Of a DNA stretch of 64,000 nucleotides, positions 27,331 through 37,084 are shown in pieces (the stretch's first letter is position 1; each line of letters opens with the position of its first letter). The DNA comes from Myxococcota bacterium (GTDB lineage: Bacteria; Myxococcota_C; UBA6777): the NCBI GenBank assembly GCA_023150835.1, contig JAKLKB010000008.1, positions 18,361-82,360 of the forward strand. Direction: 5' to 3'. Both the position numbers and the translations under genes were made by a program. The notes beneath the pieces are model-generated. The model worked only from the letters and a program-made list of their open reading frames with translations, was not told the DNA's origin and searched no databases.

Positions 27331-28896
27331 CTAGGGGAGAGGGGGAGGCCACGCGCCCAAGCGTTGTTGGACTTCTGTGGCGAAAGATCGCAGGGCAAGG
27401 CCCTTGTGTTGGCGAAACAGAAAGCGCCCAGCTTCCAAGTCAAGCGACCACCAAGCGCGACCTGTCGAAGCGTAGAGGACGCCTTTGTCGAGCTGATCGG
27501 GGTGGATGGAAGGAAAGTCGCCAAGGAGCTGTTGTAGAGGGTCTTCGATCTGCCATGCTCCGCGAAATGTTCCACGGCGAGCATCCAAAAGCAAAAGCAG
27601 ACGGCGTTTGTTTTCCCAAGGCAGAGGGATCAGAACATGATACGCATCGCGTAAGATTTCGCCTGCAATTAAGGTCGATGCGATACGATAAGGGCGGCTG
27701 ATCCAATGGATACGGCGCGCCTGAGTGTCAAAGATGGCAAGGCGCTTTTGTTGGGGATCGGCGAGTTGCCGCAGCCATAGCGGGAAGAATCGCCAAGGCA
27801 GCACACCCCACGCAGAGCGCGTCGGGCGAAGTTGTCCCCATGTATCGTAGAAGTTGGAAACAGCGTAACCTGCGGGGAGAGCGAGTTCTTTTTTTTGTGA
27901 GCGCTGGAGATCAAAGACACGGAGTTTTCGGCAAGGTAGCACGCTGCCATTGTTGCCGATCCATAGGGCATCTTGAGCCATACCGACAAGGACGCGGTGT
28001 GGATCGAGATCGGAGATCGCCAAGGTTTTTCCTTCGCGGTGAACGGCGTTCCATTGATCGGTGTGGGTGTCATAACGAGACCACAGATGGGTTTTGCTTT
28101 GTTCTTCCCAGCGGAATCCCCACATCCCGCTTTGGTGGGTGTACAAACGCCCATCGAGCGGGAGGGATCGCAGGCCGCCGTTTTTTAGGTGAAAGCGATG
28201 GAGAGAGTGAGGTTGTTGGAGGTAAAGGTGATCACCGTGGATTTGGGGGGCACGCAAGGCTCCGCCTTGTAGCGTATGCTCCCAGCGGATCGCGCCGTTG
28301 TGTTTGGAGAGGGCGAGGATGCGTTGTTGTTGTCGATCGTGTGGGTGTTGGAGAAACAGCATCGGACCTTGTGGTGTGACGAAGAGGCCGATGTAGAGGG
28401 ACCAATCAAAGGGTTTAGGTAGGGTGAATTGCCAACGCAATGTTCCGTTTAGAAGGTTTCGTGCGTCGAGTGTGTGGTTGTGGGTGCGCCCGAGGTAGAG
28501 AGAAAGATCGTCATGTTGAAGGAGCCTTCGCTGAAGTGTGGGGATGCGTCCACGTTGCCAGCGCGGAAGGGTGATCTGCCATCGGACTTGAGGAGAAGAG
28601 GGCGGGGTCCAACGCCACAAGGCCAGATGGGTCTGTTGCGGATCGGCTTCGCGCAAAACGACGATGGCTTGGGTGTTTTGGGGAACGGTGGTTTGGATTG
28701 GCAAGACTGCGCGGATCGTTTGGCCGAGGCCCATCAAGGGAGATGTGTCAGGCAGAGCCGCGCTTTCTCGGGGAGGAGGTTTGGCGGGAAGTGGGGATCG
28801 AGTGCTTTGAGAACCTGCACAGGTCGATGTATCGGCCATCCACAGTCCGCTACCGAGCCATCCCAAGATCAACCAATGCCACTGTTTTGCCACCAT
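27331..28896 (-). CDS. Secreted beta-propeller (PQQ-like repeat) protein
   Basis: Signal peptide-like N-terminus; LALSKHNGAIRWEHTLQGGALRAPQIHGDHLYLQ and GTLRWQFTLP repeats typical of PQQ-like propellers. Confidence 0.65.
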   Translation of the reverse strand: MVAKQWHWLILGWLGSGLWMADTSTCAGSQSTRSPLPAKPPPRESAALPDTSPLMGLGQTIRAVLPIQTTVPQNTQAIVVLREADPQQTHLALWRWTPPSSPQVRWQITLPRWQRGRIPTLQRRLLQHDDLSLYLGRTHNHTLDARNLLNGTLRWQFTLPKPFDWSLYIGLFVTPQGPMLFLQHPHDRQQQRILALSKHNGAIRWEHTLQGGALRAPQIHGDHLYLQQPHSLHRFHLKNGGLRSLPLDGRLYTHQSGMWGFRWEEQSKTHLWSRYDTHTDQWNAVHREGKTLAISDLDPHRVLVGMAQDALWIGNNGSVLPCRKLRVFDLQRSQKKELALPAGYAVSNFYDTWGQLRPTRSAWGVLPWRFFPLWLRQLADPQQKRLAIFDTQARRIHWISRPYRIASTLIAGEILRDAYHVLIPLPWENKRRLLLLLDARRGTFRGAWQIEDPLQQLLGDFPSIHPDQLDKGVLYASTGRAWWSLDLEAGRFLFRQHKGLALRSFATEVQQRLGAWPPPLP

Positions 28897-29080
28897 GGAG
28901 GTACTCCGTCCTGCTGCGGGGGGCGCTTTGGTCACGTTACGGGAAAAGATCTTACGCATCTTGCCCTGTGGAAGCAACGCTTTTGATTTGTGTGGTTCGC
29001 CTTCTGACGGGATGATCCGCTTGCGGTGTAAGTGTGTTGTGGTATCTTTCGCGGGGATCGGCCAAGCGAAGGAGCGCAGT

Positions 29081-31057
29081 ATGTCCGAAGCATCGACTCA
29101 ACGCATCTGTCACCAGTGTCAAGCGAATCTGCCTATCGAGGCGCGTTTTTGTTTGTTTTGTGGTGCAGCGCAGCCTGTCGGACAGGGGGCTGCGCCGAGC
29201 CCTGCGAAGCAACAGGCCGAGGCTTTCGGCAAAGCACCGACCGCAGACAGGGGGCAGCACGACACTTCTTTGGGGGAGATCGACGTGGGTGCAGCGACGT
29301 GGGTGGATATCTCGAACGATCGCGAACATACCGAAGGCTTGAGGAAAACAGAGGAATTGGGGCAAAAAACGGACGAGCAAACAACGCTTGAAGCGTTGGG
29401 ATCGGGTTCGACGTGGAGTCCTGCGCTTGTCGCAGCACGTCCGTTGGGGACACCTTCGGGAGAGCGTTACGACGGTCGGTTGCGTGTGGGGGATCGGATC
29501 GGTGGGCATTATGAGATCGTGGGTGTCTTGGGTGAGGGGGGGATGGGGGTGGTGTATGGTGCGCACGATCACAAAGCCCAACGAGAGGTCGCGATCAAGA
29601 CGCTGCATGCAAACCTGCTTGGCGATGCGGGAATTCGTCAGCGGTTTTTGCGTGAGGCGCGGGTGATGTCGACGTGGTCTCACCCAAATATCGTCCAAGT
29701 CTTTGATCGAATTGACGAACCAACGATCTTGGCGATGGTGATGGAGCGTGTAGACGGGATGACCTTGACGCAGTACCTCAAGCAATGGGGCGGGCAGATG
29801 CCTTTTGAGGAGATGCGGGAGATCTTTTTGCCGATCCTTGATGCGGCGGCAGAAGCCCACCGACACGGGATTATCCATCGCGATATCAAGCCCGACAACA
29901 TCTTGCTGGCGCGGGGAGTCAAGCGCATGGTCCCGAAGGTCGCCGACTTTGGGTTGGCCAAGATCCTCGAAGGGACGACCTACACCGTCACGGGGGCTTT
30001 GTTGGGGACTTGTTTGTATATGTCCCCCGAACAAGCCCAGAGTCAGCGCGCTTTAGATCACCGCTCGGATATCTACTCGTTGGGGATCTGCTTGTATCAG
30101 CTTTGTACAGGGCGTTGCCCCTTTATGGATGCCAATCATTTCTCCCTGATGATGGCACATGTCCACCAAGTCCCGCCTTCTCCTCGTCTTTTTCGGGCAG
30201 ATCTACCCGATGAAGTCGAGGCTTTGATCATGGAGACGTTGGCCAAGTCTCCCGAACAGCGGCCTGCTTCTTGTGAGGTGTTTCGTGATCGATTGCAACA
30301 AGCGCTGGATCATCTGCCTTTGGCTTCACCACCTTCTTCTTCGCGCCAGTTGTTGCCTGTGATGGTCGCTGCGGGAGCAGAGATGCGCTTGGTGCCTGCG
30401 GGGAATTTTTTGATGGGCAATGAGCGAAGAGAGATCTTCTTAGATGATTTTTACATGGACACTTATCCTGTGACAAATCGCTTGTTTCAGGTCTTTTTGG
30501 AGGCGACAGGTTATGGTCCGCGTGATCGAGAAGCGCATCGCTTTTTGGTGCATTGGGGGGCAGGGCGCAAGTGCCCGTCGCATCTTGCGGATCATCCCGT
30601 CGTTTATGTTTCTTGGTACGATGCAAGGGCCTATGCTGCGTGGGCAGGCAAGATGCTTCCTTCGGAGGCGCAGTGGGAAAAAGCAGCCCGAGGACAGGAT
30701 GGCCGAAAATACCCTTGGGGACGGGATGATCCCGACGATCTTCGTGCAAACTTTCACCGACGATCCCAAGGCACCCGTTCTGTGCATCTGTCCCCAAAGG
30801 GCGTTTCGGTGTACGGGATACAAGACTTGGCTGGAAACGTGTGGGAGTGGTGTGAAGACGTCGATGATCCGGCCTTTTATGCAAAGGGGCCGACGCACAA
30901 TCCCCGCAACGTGATGCGCTCGGAAGAGGCCCGCTTTGTTTTGCGCGGAGGTTCTTGGATCTACAATGCGCGTGCGCTGCGTACGACCGCCCGTTTTAGC
31001 CACGAACCCACCGCACGCCTTGAAGACGTCGGGTTCCGTTGTCTCCGCTTGCCGTAA
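29081..31057 (+). CDS. Ser/Thr kinase with N-terminal zinc ribbon and C-terminal formylglycine-generating-enzyme (FGE-sulfatase) domain
   Basis: ICHQCQANLPIEARFCLFCGAAQP ribbon; GGHYEIVGVLGEGGMGVVYGAHD, HRDIKPDN, DFGLAK kinase; MRLVPAGNFLMGNERREIFLDDFYMDTYPVTN...GNVWEWCEDV...RGGSW FGE domain. Confidence 0.93.
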   Translation: MSEASTQRICHQCQANLPIEARFCLFCGAAQPVGQGAAPSPAKQQAEAFGKAPTADRGQHDTSLGEIDVGAATWVDISNDREHTEGLRKTEELGQKTDEQTTLEALGSGSTWSPALVAARPLGTPSGERYDGRLRVGDRIGGHYEIVGVLGEGGMGVVYGAHDHKAQREVAIKTLHANLLGDAGIRQRFLREARVMSTWSHPNIVQVFDRIDEPTILAMVMERVDGMTLTQYLKQWGGQMPFEEMREIFLPILDAAAEAHRHGIIHRDIKPDNILLARGVKRMVPKVADFGLAKILEGTTYTVTGALLGTCLYMSPEQAQSQRALDHRSDIYSLGICLYQLCTGRCPFMDANHFSLMMAHVHQVPPSPRLFRADLPDEVEALIMETLAKSPEQRPASCEVFRDRLQQALDHLPLASPPSSSRQLLPVMVAAGAEMRLVPAGNFLMGNERREIFLDDFYMDTYPVTNRLFQVFLEATGYGPRDREAHRFLVHWGAGRKCPSHLADHPVVYVSWYDARAYAAWAGKMLPSEAQWEKAARGQDGRKYPWGRDDPDDLRANFHRRSQGTRSVHLSPKGVSVYGIQDLAGNVWEWCEDVDDPAFYAKGPTHNPRNVMRSEEARFVLRGGSWIYNARALRTTARFSHEPTARLEDVGFRCLRLP

Positions 31058-31084
31058 AAGCATCACGAAACTTCGAGGGCATAG

Positions 31085-31235
31085 GAGTGGTGCGGCTGCC
31101 AAAAAAGCCGTGTTTGCGAACGCTTAAGCGAGGGCGTTGATGGTGTGAAAAACATTGATCTGTTCGCCGATAGGGGGCCAAGGGGCGGCAGTCCCTTGTG
31201 GGGTTTGGGGTGACACCCCCACAAAAACCATCCAA
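31085..31235 (-). repeat. Family C palindromic element
   Basis: GCCAAAAAAGCCGTGTTTGCGAACGCTTAAGCGAGGG...GGGGGCCAAGGGGCGGCAGTCCCTTGTGGGGTTTGGGGTGACACCCCCAC. Confidence 0.7.
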
Positions 31236-31339
31236 ATGTGCAAGCTCTATCGGAAGAAAACTTGCGTCTTGTAGCGGGGTTGGGTTTGATGGGGGGACGT
31301 AGTGATTGAAGAAACACAACAAGAAAGGCCAGCGCGCTC

Positions 31340-32644
31340 ATGGAACAACAGAAAAACATCCGTATCACCGAACCTTCCCGCTGGAATGGGAGGATGGCTT
31401 GGCGTGTTGGTTGGTGGTTGGTTGGGGTTTGGTGGATCTTGAGTGGCTATGGGGGGGGGCAAGCACGCGCCAAAGGCAGCTTTCGGGACTATCAAAAGGC
31501 TTGTGAGAAAGGCAATCCCAACGGATGTTTGCAGTCGGGATATCTGCTTGAATTGGGCAAGAAAGTACCGAAAGACCCACAAGAAGCTTTGCGGATGTAT
31601 CTGCGTGCTTGTGAACTCAAGCAGGCGAGAGGATGCACAGACGCGGGGGTGATGTGGGCAAAGGGGCTTGTGGGAAAGCCTTCGATGATGAAGGCTTTAA
31701 CCCTTTACGAAAAAGGCTGTGCAGGGCGCGATCACAAAGGCTGTTTTTTGTGGGCGTTGTGGTTGGAGCGAGAGAAGCTCACACAGCCGATCGCGGCGGC
31801 GCACCAAGCCTATGAAAAAGCATGCACTTATGGATCGGGTGCGGCGTGTGTCTTGTTGGGGCGGCGCTTTGCAAGCGGGCGCTTGGCACCACGTGATCCA
31901 AAACGCGCTGCAGAATTGTTTCGCCGCGCTTGCTTGTCGCGAAATGATCATGAGGGTTGTGCGCGTTGGTCGATCTTTCTTGATCGTGGGGTCGGTGGGA
32001 CCGCCGATCCCGCGTTGGCTCAGCGCAATTGGAAGTGGTCTTGTGAGAAAAAGTATGGCTTTGCGTGTACGTTGTTGGGGGCGAGTTTTCGTGATGGACG
32101 TATCGGGAAACCTTCTCCCGCCAAGGCCGCCAAGATGTTTCGCTTGGGTTGCCGTTTGCGCGATCCAAACGGTTGTATGCTGTTGGCTCGCCTTTATGAA
32201 GGCGGTTCGGGAGCCAAAGCCTCCCAAGGAAAATCGAGTCGCCAAGCCCAAGAACTCTACCAAAAAGCCTGCCGTCTCGGTATGCACCAAGCCTGTTTTA
32301 CGCTTGCAGTGAATTACGAAAAAGGATCTGGCTTACGAAAAAATCGAGATCTCTCTCTCAAGATGTACGAAAAATCTTGTGAGCTAGGTTCTGGAATCGG
32401 CTGCTATGCTTTGGCATTTCATCTGCAAGCAGGCCCCCCACAAATCTCTAACGAAAAAAAGAAAAAGCCTAAAAAAAACAAAAAGAGATCACGCCCAAAA
32501 AAGAGTTCAAGATCCGCCTCGGCGGTTTCTTCGCCCAGACCGGCCTATGAGGTCCCAGAAGCCAAAGTCTTGCGCCTTGTGCAGCGTGCTTGTGCCTTGG
32601 GGTACGCGCTTGCGTGCAAAGTAGAAAAAATTCGCGAGCCATAG
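31340..32644 (+). CDS. Sel1-like repeat secreted protein
   Basis: N-terminal hydrophobic segment then repeated 'A..LY.KGC..G...GC..LA..YE.G' units (e.g. AKAAKMFRLGCRLRDPNGCMLLARLYEGGSG). Confidence 0.9.
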   Translation: MEQQKNIRITEPSRWNGRMAWRVGWWLVGVWWILSGYGGGQARAKGSFRDYQKACEKGNPNGCLQSGYLLELGKKVPKDPQEALRMYLRACELKQARGCTDAGVMWAKGLVGKPSMMKALTLYEKGCAGRDHKGCFLWALWLEREKLTQPIAAAHQAYEKACTYGSGAACVLLGRRFASGRLAPRDPKRAAELFRRACLSRNDHEGCARWSIFLDRGVGGTADPALAQRNWKWSCEKKYGFACTLLGASFRDGRIGKPSPAKAAKMFRLGCRLRDPNGCMLLARLYEGGSGAKASQGKSSRQAQELYQKACRLGMHQACFTLAVNYEKGSGLRKNRDLSLKMYEKSCELGSGIGCYALAFHLQAGPPQISNEKKKKPKKNKKRSRPKKSSRSASAVSSPRPAYEVPEAKVLRLVQRACALGYALACKVEKIREP

Positions 32645-32783
32645 AACAGCTTGCGGTCTTCGCAGAAGCGGCAAGCGTCGGGGTTGTACTGTGTGTGGGT
32701 CTCGGAGCAGGGGTGAAAGCGTCGAGAAAGCGTCGGCAGAGAGGGCCGCTAGAACGTTGCACTATGTGGATCGAAGCAGGGCG

Positions 32784-34631
32784 TTAAAGTGGGGTGGAGG
32801 AGAGGATGTTTCGTGCGCGGATCAAAAGCATCCCGACGTTGATGTGGGCGGGGCAAACAAAGACCACGACGACGCGGGGATGGGCATGCAAACGCCCAAA
32901 AAAGTGGATGAGGTTGGAAGAAAAGATCACACACTCCCGAAAATAGGGTTCTTGTGGGGTGCTGCGCTCTGTTTGTAAGAGCGCTTCGATGGTTTTGGCG
33001 CTTGGGCCTTCAAACAGCTCCGTAGTTGTGGCTGCGACGAGATCGAGCACCTCGCGATCGTGGGGGCGTGCGGTGTGGACGTCTACAAGAAATCCCGTGT
33101 CGATGTCGACGATGCCGACGCCAAGAAGGTGATGGATCTCTTGTAGGGCGCGTTGTATCAGCAGTGTTTCCGTGTTGGTGCGTGAGGAAGTGGGCGAGGG
33201 TTGTGCGGAAGCGGAAGCAGCGGGGGAAGCAGCGGGGAAAGCAGCGGAAGCAGCGGGAAAAGCAGCGGGGAAAGCAGCGTGGGAAACAGCGAAAGAAGCG
33301 GAAGCCGTATGGGAAGCAGCGGAAGCGTAAGGAGAAGAAAGCATGGAAGCCGCTTCGTAAGAAAGAGAAGGTAAGGAGGATGCGACACGCACCGAAGATT
33401 CGGATTCGTGGATGCGTTGCAGCGGGGAGATCGGCGTGAGCGTGGGGGCGTGGCTGAGCGGAGTCTCTTCGAAAGAGCCATCGAGCTTTTGTGCGTGCAA
33501 GGGGGCTTGAAGATCGCGGGTGGTGGGGGCGGGTAGGTCGTCAAAGCTGAGGCTTGCAAAAGGGTGGCGGTGGGCTTGGTCGAGGGCGGATGGGCTGGGC
33601 GAGACGCAAGCAGGACGGGGATCGGGTGCGTGATGTGCGTGGGGATGCAAGGGCAAAGAAGGGCGTGCTGTTGGTAAAGAAGAGACAAGCGAAGTCGGAA
33701 AAAGCGAGAGGCTTTCTTGGATGGCGTGTTCGAGGGTGGGGGCTTCGCGGAGGGCGTAGGCATGGACAGCATGAACAAGCGCACGCCAAAAGACGGATGC
33801 TGTGCTGGGTCGATCATCTGCTTTTTTGGACAGGAACCATTGCAAGGCTTGTTCGAGTTCGGGGAGTTTGGCGAAAAAGGGGTTGACATCGGAAAGTAGA
33901 GGCGGGGGTTTTTGAACGTGTTGTGACATCAGACTATAAGTGCTGTCGCCCAAGAAGGGGAGCCGCCCGGTCAGGGCTTCAAAGAGCAAGACACCCAACG
34001 AATAAAGATCCGTCCGAGGGTCGGGATCAAGCATCCCTTGGGCTTGTTCGGGGGACATATACTGAGGGGTGCCGAGAGTGGTTCCTGCAAGGGTGATCGG
34101 GCTATCCGATTCAAACAACCGAGCGATACCAAAGTCGATCAGTTTTGCGTGGGTCCACGTCTTTTTCTGGCGGGTTTTTTCTTTGAGGATCACATTCGCA
34201 GGCTTCAAGTCGCGATGCAAAAGTCCTTGCCGATGGATGTAGTCTAATCCGCTGGCGAGTTCTGCAAAAAGTCGCAACGTCTCAGTTAAACCAAGGCCCC
34301 CCGAGGAATGATCAAGGTACTCGCGAAGGTTTTCGCCCGCAAGAAACTCCATCACCAAGTAAAGACCGACGTGATCGTCGCGTGAAAAGTCCAGTGTCTT
34401 GACGATGTTTGGATGATCCAAACCCTCCAAGATCCGGGCTTCTTGGGTGAAACGTTTTTCCCAAGAAGACAACATCTCCGGATCGGTGCGCAAGATCTTG
34501 ACGGCGACGAATTGCTCGGTGTTTCGGTCTTGGGCGCGGTACACATACGCCATCCCCCCTGCGCTGATGCGCTCGCCAAGCCGCCAGCGGCCTCCGAGTT
34601 CGCGATCTTCCCACACATCGATGTGTACCAT
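32784..34631 (-). CDS. Ser/Thr protein kinase with C-terminal roadblock/LC7-like domain (predicted)
   Basis: GGRWRLGERISAGGMAYVYRAQD, HRDLKPANVIL, DFGIARLF; C-terminal LLGVGIVDIDTGFLVDVHTA...VVVVFVCPAHINVGMLLIRARNIL. Confidence 0.85.
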   Translation of the reverse strand: MVHIDVWEDRELGGRWRLGERISAGGMAYVYRAQDRNTEQFVAVKILRTDPEMLSSWEKRFTQEARILEGLDHPNIVKTLDFSRDDHVGLYLVMEFLAGENLREYLDHSSGGLGLTETLRLFAELASGLDYIHRQGLLHRDLKPANVILKEKTRQKKTWTHAKLIDFGIARLFESDSPITLAGTTLGTPQYMSPEQAQGMLDPDPRTDLYSLGVLLFEALTGRLPFLGDSTYSLMSQHVQKPPPLLSDVNPFFAKLPELEQALQWFLSKKADDRPSTASVFWRALVHAVHAYALREAPTLEHAIQESLSLFPTSLVSSLPTARPSLPLHPHAHHAPDPRPACVSPSPSALDQAHRHPFASLSFDDLPAPTTRDLQAPLHAQKLDGSFEETPLSHAPTLTPISPLQRIHESESSVRVASSLPSLSYEAASMLSSPYASAASHTASASFAVSHAAFPAAFPAASAAFPAASPAASASAQPSPTSSRTNTETLLIQRALQEIHHLLGVGIVDIDTGFLVDVHTARPHDREVLDLVAATTTELFEGPSAKTIEALLQTERSTPQEPYFRECVIFSSNLIHFFGRLHAHPRVVVVFVCPAHINVGMLLIRARNILSSTPL

Positions 34632-34923
34632 GCGCTCGTTCCTGTGTTTGCTTTGGGTAAAGGAGATGCAGGACAAAACAAGACCATGCAAGTGCGCATG
34701 GGATCGTCGGAAATAAAACGAAGTACCGTTGTTTTTTTAAGGGGGTTTTGGGAAAAGTCAAGTGTTTGTGGGCTGTCGGGTGCGTTAGATCTCGGATTTA
34801 AGAAGGGAAAAAAAGTGAGGGTCGCGGAGAACAGGAGAGGTGGCTTTGTGTGCGCGGAAGTCTTGGAATGAGGTCTCTGTGTTTAGAAAAGTTCTTGTCT
34901 GCCACGCAGCGGCTTTGTGTGCA

Positions 34924-35087
34924 TAATACGAAATCCGCCTGTTTACCATAAAGAGGTAGGAGCAGCCCCCTGTGGCAGCCCGATAATAGGGCATATCCGT
35001 AAAATGTAGGGGCAGCCCCCTGTGGCAGCCCGATAATAGGGCATATCCGTACTATCCTTTGTGTACACATTACTCGGATATCGTATG
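34924..35087 (-). repeat. Family A element with internally duplicated hairpin
   Basis: TAATACGAAATCCG...GTAGGGGCAGCCCCCTGTGGCAGCCCGATAATAGGGCATATCCGT (x2)...ACTCGGATATCGTATGA. Confidence 0.88.
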
Positions 35088-35088
35088 A

Positions 35089-36792
35089 TTATGCGAAGAT
35101 CTCGCTGGGTGAGCAAAGTCGGCGAGCGTAGCGCAAAAGGAGTTCGGTGGAGATGTTGGGAGGGAGGAGAAAAAGAACAGCGGCTTGGGTTTGAGTGGGG
35201 AGGAAAGCGATGTAATGGAGGAGATGTTCGGAGCAGAGGATGGCTTCTTGGAAGGCCAAGGGGGTGGTGGGCGAGGCGTTTTGGGTGTGGAGAAGCCGAA
35301 ACAACGGGGTTGAATGGAGGAGGGCGGCATGGGTCTCGGGATCTTGGGCGTGTTGTGCGATCCAACGTTCGTGGGGAAGGGAGAAGACGCCTGCCCCGCA
35401 AAGCGTGGGGAGTTGTTCAGCGGCTTTACGCAAGAGCCGTTCAGCGGCATGGCGGAAAGGGTCTTGAGGGAGGGCATTGGGTTCGATTAGGGTGTGCTCA
35501 TCCAGCCCTTCGATGCGGGGGTTGTGTGGGGTGGCGGAGGGCGGTTGTGTGGGGGGGAAGGTCTCTTGGGGGGCAGGATAAGGGGGGCGCGTGGCGTAGA
35601 AGGAGGGCAGAGCGTCAAGGGCATCAAAAGAAGAGGGGGCATGGGGCAGATCGTGGTGTTTGGACAGATCGTGGTGTTTGGGCAGAGAGAGCGTTGGATT
35701 TTCAAAGTGAAGCGCTTGTAAGGCATCCATTGAATCAAAGGCAGGGCGTCGAGTGGCGGGTGTGACGATGGAGGCGGGATGAGGGGTGAGTTTGGCGCGT
35801 GTGTGGCTGGCCATCTCGATGATTTGGGGCGGATCTTCCGAAGGATTCGAGATCTCGGGGAGGAGAGGTAGTTCAAGTGTGTCGAGTTCATCGATCCATG
35901 CGGGATCTTCGCGGTAAGCAAAGGAGCGGAAGGAGTCGAGGATGGTTTGCCAGAAAGTACGAAGGTCACGGGGCCGCGCTTCGGGGGTTTTGGCCATGCC
36001 CCAAAGCAGGGTTTGTTCGAGTTCGGGGAGGCGTTCAAAAAAGGCATCGCGTTCGCGCAGATAGGGAGGAGGGGCGTGGACGTGGCTGGCCATGATGGCG
36101 TAGGCCGTTTTGCCGGTGAAGGGAACGTCTCCTGTGAGGGCTTCAAAGAGCATCACGGTGAGGGCATAGAGATCCGTGCGGTGGTCGATCTGTTGTTGGC
36201 CTTGGGCTTGTTCGGGGGCCATGTAGAGGGGGGTTCCGAGGGTGGTGTTGGAGCGGGTGATCGGGGATTCTTCGTCGATGGGGCGAGCGATGCCAAAGTC
36301 GATGATCTTGATCTGTGGTGTTTTTTGGTGGGCTTGGGCAGGTAACAAGAAGATGTTGCCGGGTTTGAGGTCGCGGTGAAGGAGGCGACGGTGGTGGATA
36401 TAATCGAGACCTGCACAGATCTGCGAAAAGATCCGAGCGATCTCGTGGAGTCCGAGGGGAACGGTGCGGCGCTTGAGCAGATCTTGGAGGTTGTAGCCTT
36501 CTAGCCACTCCATGACCAAGAGATAGCCGAGAAAAGCGTCTTCGCCTGCATGGAGAGACCGCACGATATGGGGGTGGTGAAGTTGCGCAAGTAGGCGGGC
36601 TTCACGGAGGAATCGTTGTCCCCATGTGGTCTCGTTTTGGCGGTTGGGATCGAGTACCTTGATCGCGGCGGGTTGTTGGGAGTGGGTATCAAGGGCTTGG
36701 AATACAGAAGACATTCCGCCTGTGTAGACACAATGTTGGATCTTCCAACGCGAAAACAGGACACGATCTTTCCATAAAGACTCGGATAACAT
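35089..36792 (-). CDS. Ser/Thr protein kinase, paralogue of the 32784..34631 kinase
   Basis: FSRWKIQHCVYTGGMSSVFQALD, HRDLKPGN, DFGIARPID; similar C-terminal domain (LLHYIAFLPTQTQAAVLFLLPPNISTELLLRYARRL). Confidence 0.9.
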   Translation of the reverse strand: MLSESLWKDRVLFSRWKIQHCVYTGGMSSVFQALDTHSQQPAAIKVLDPNRQNETTWGQRFLREARLLAQLHHPHIVRSLHAGEDAFLGYLLVMEWLEGYNLQDLLKRRTVPLGLHEIARIFSQICAGLDYIHHRRLLHRDLKPGNIFLLPAQAHQKTPQIKIIDFGIARPIDEESPITRSNTTLGTPLYMAPEQAQGQQQIDHRTDLYALTVMLFEALTGDVPFTGKTAYAIMASHVHAPPPYLRERDAFFERLPELEQTLLWGMAKTPEARPRDLRTFWQTILDSFRSFAYREDPAWIDELDTLELPLLPEISNPSEDPPQIIEMASHTRAKLTPHPASIVTPATRRPAFDSMDALQALHFENPTLSLPKHHDLSKHHDLPHAPSSFDALDALPSFYATRPPYPAPQETFPPTQPPSATPHNPRIEGLDEHTLIEPNALPQDPFRHAAERLLRKAAEQLPTLCGAGVFSLPHERWIAQHAQDPETHAALLHSTPLFRLLHTQNASPTTPLAFQEAILCSEHLLHYIAFLPTQTQAAVLFLLPPNISTELLLRYARRLCSPSEIFA

Positions 36793-37084
36793 GGCACAAT
36801 CCTTCCACAAAAAGCACTCCACCATGCAAGGGTGTGCGCGGTGGGCGAGGATGTAGTGAGGTTGTGAAGGGATGTCAAGAGGGAAAACAAAGGATGGTGC
36901 GGTTGTTTTTGTGGTGAGAGGAGCGGGCGGGTGTTGTTTGGCGGATGTCAAGAGGGAAAATGAAGATTTGTGTGGTCGTCGATGGACAACAAGGCGGTAG
37001 GGTGAGGAGAGCGATGTTGTCATGGAGGAAGGCTTGGGATATAGGTGGAGAAGGCACAGGCGAAGAAGAGAGCGGAGCATCGGC

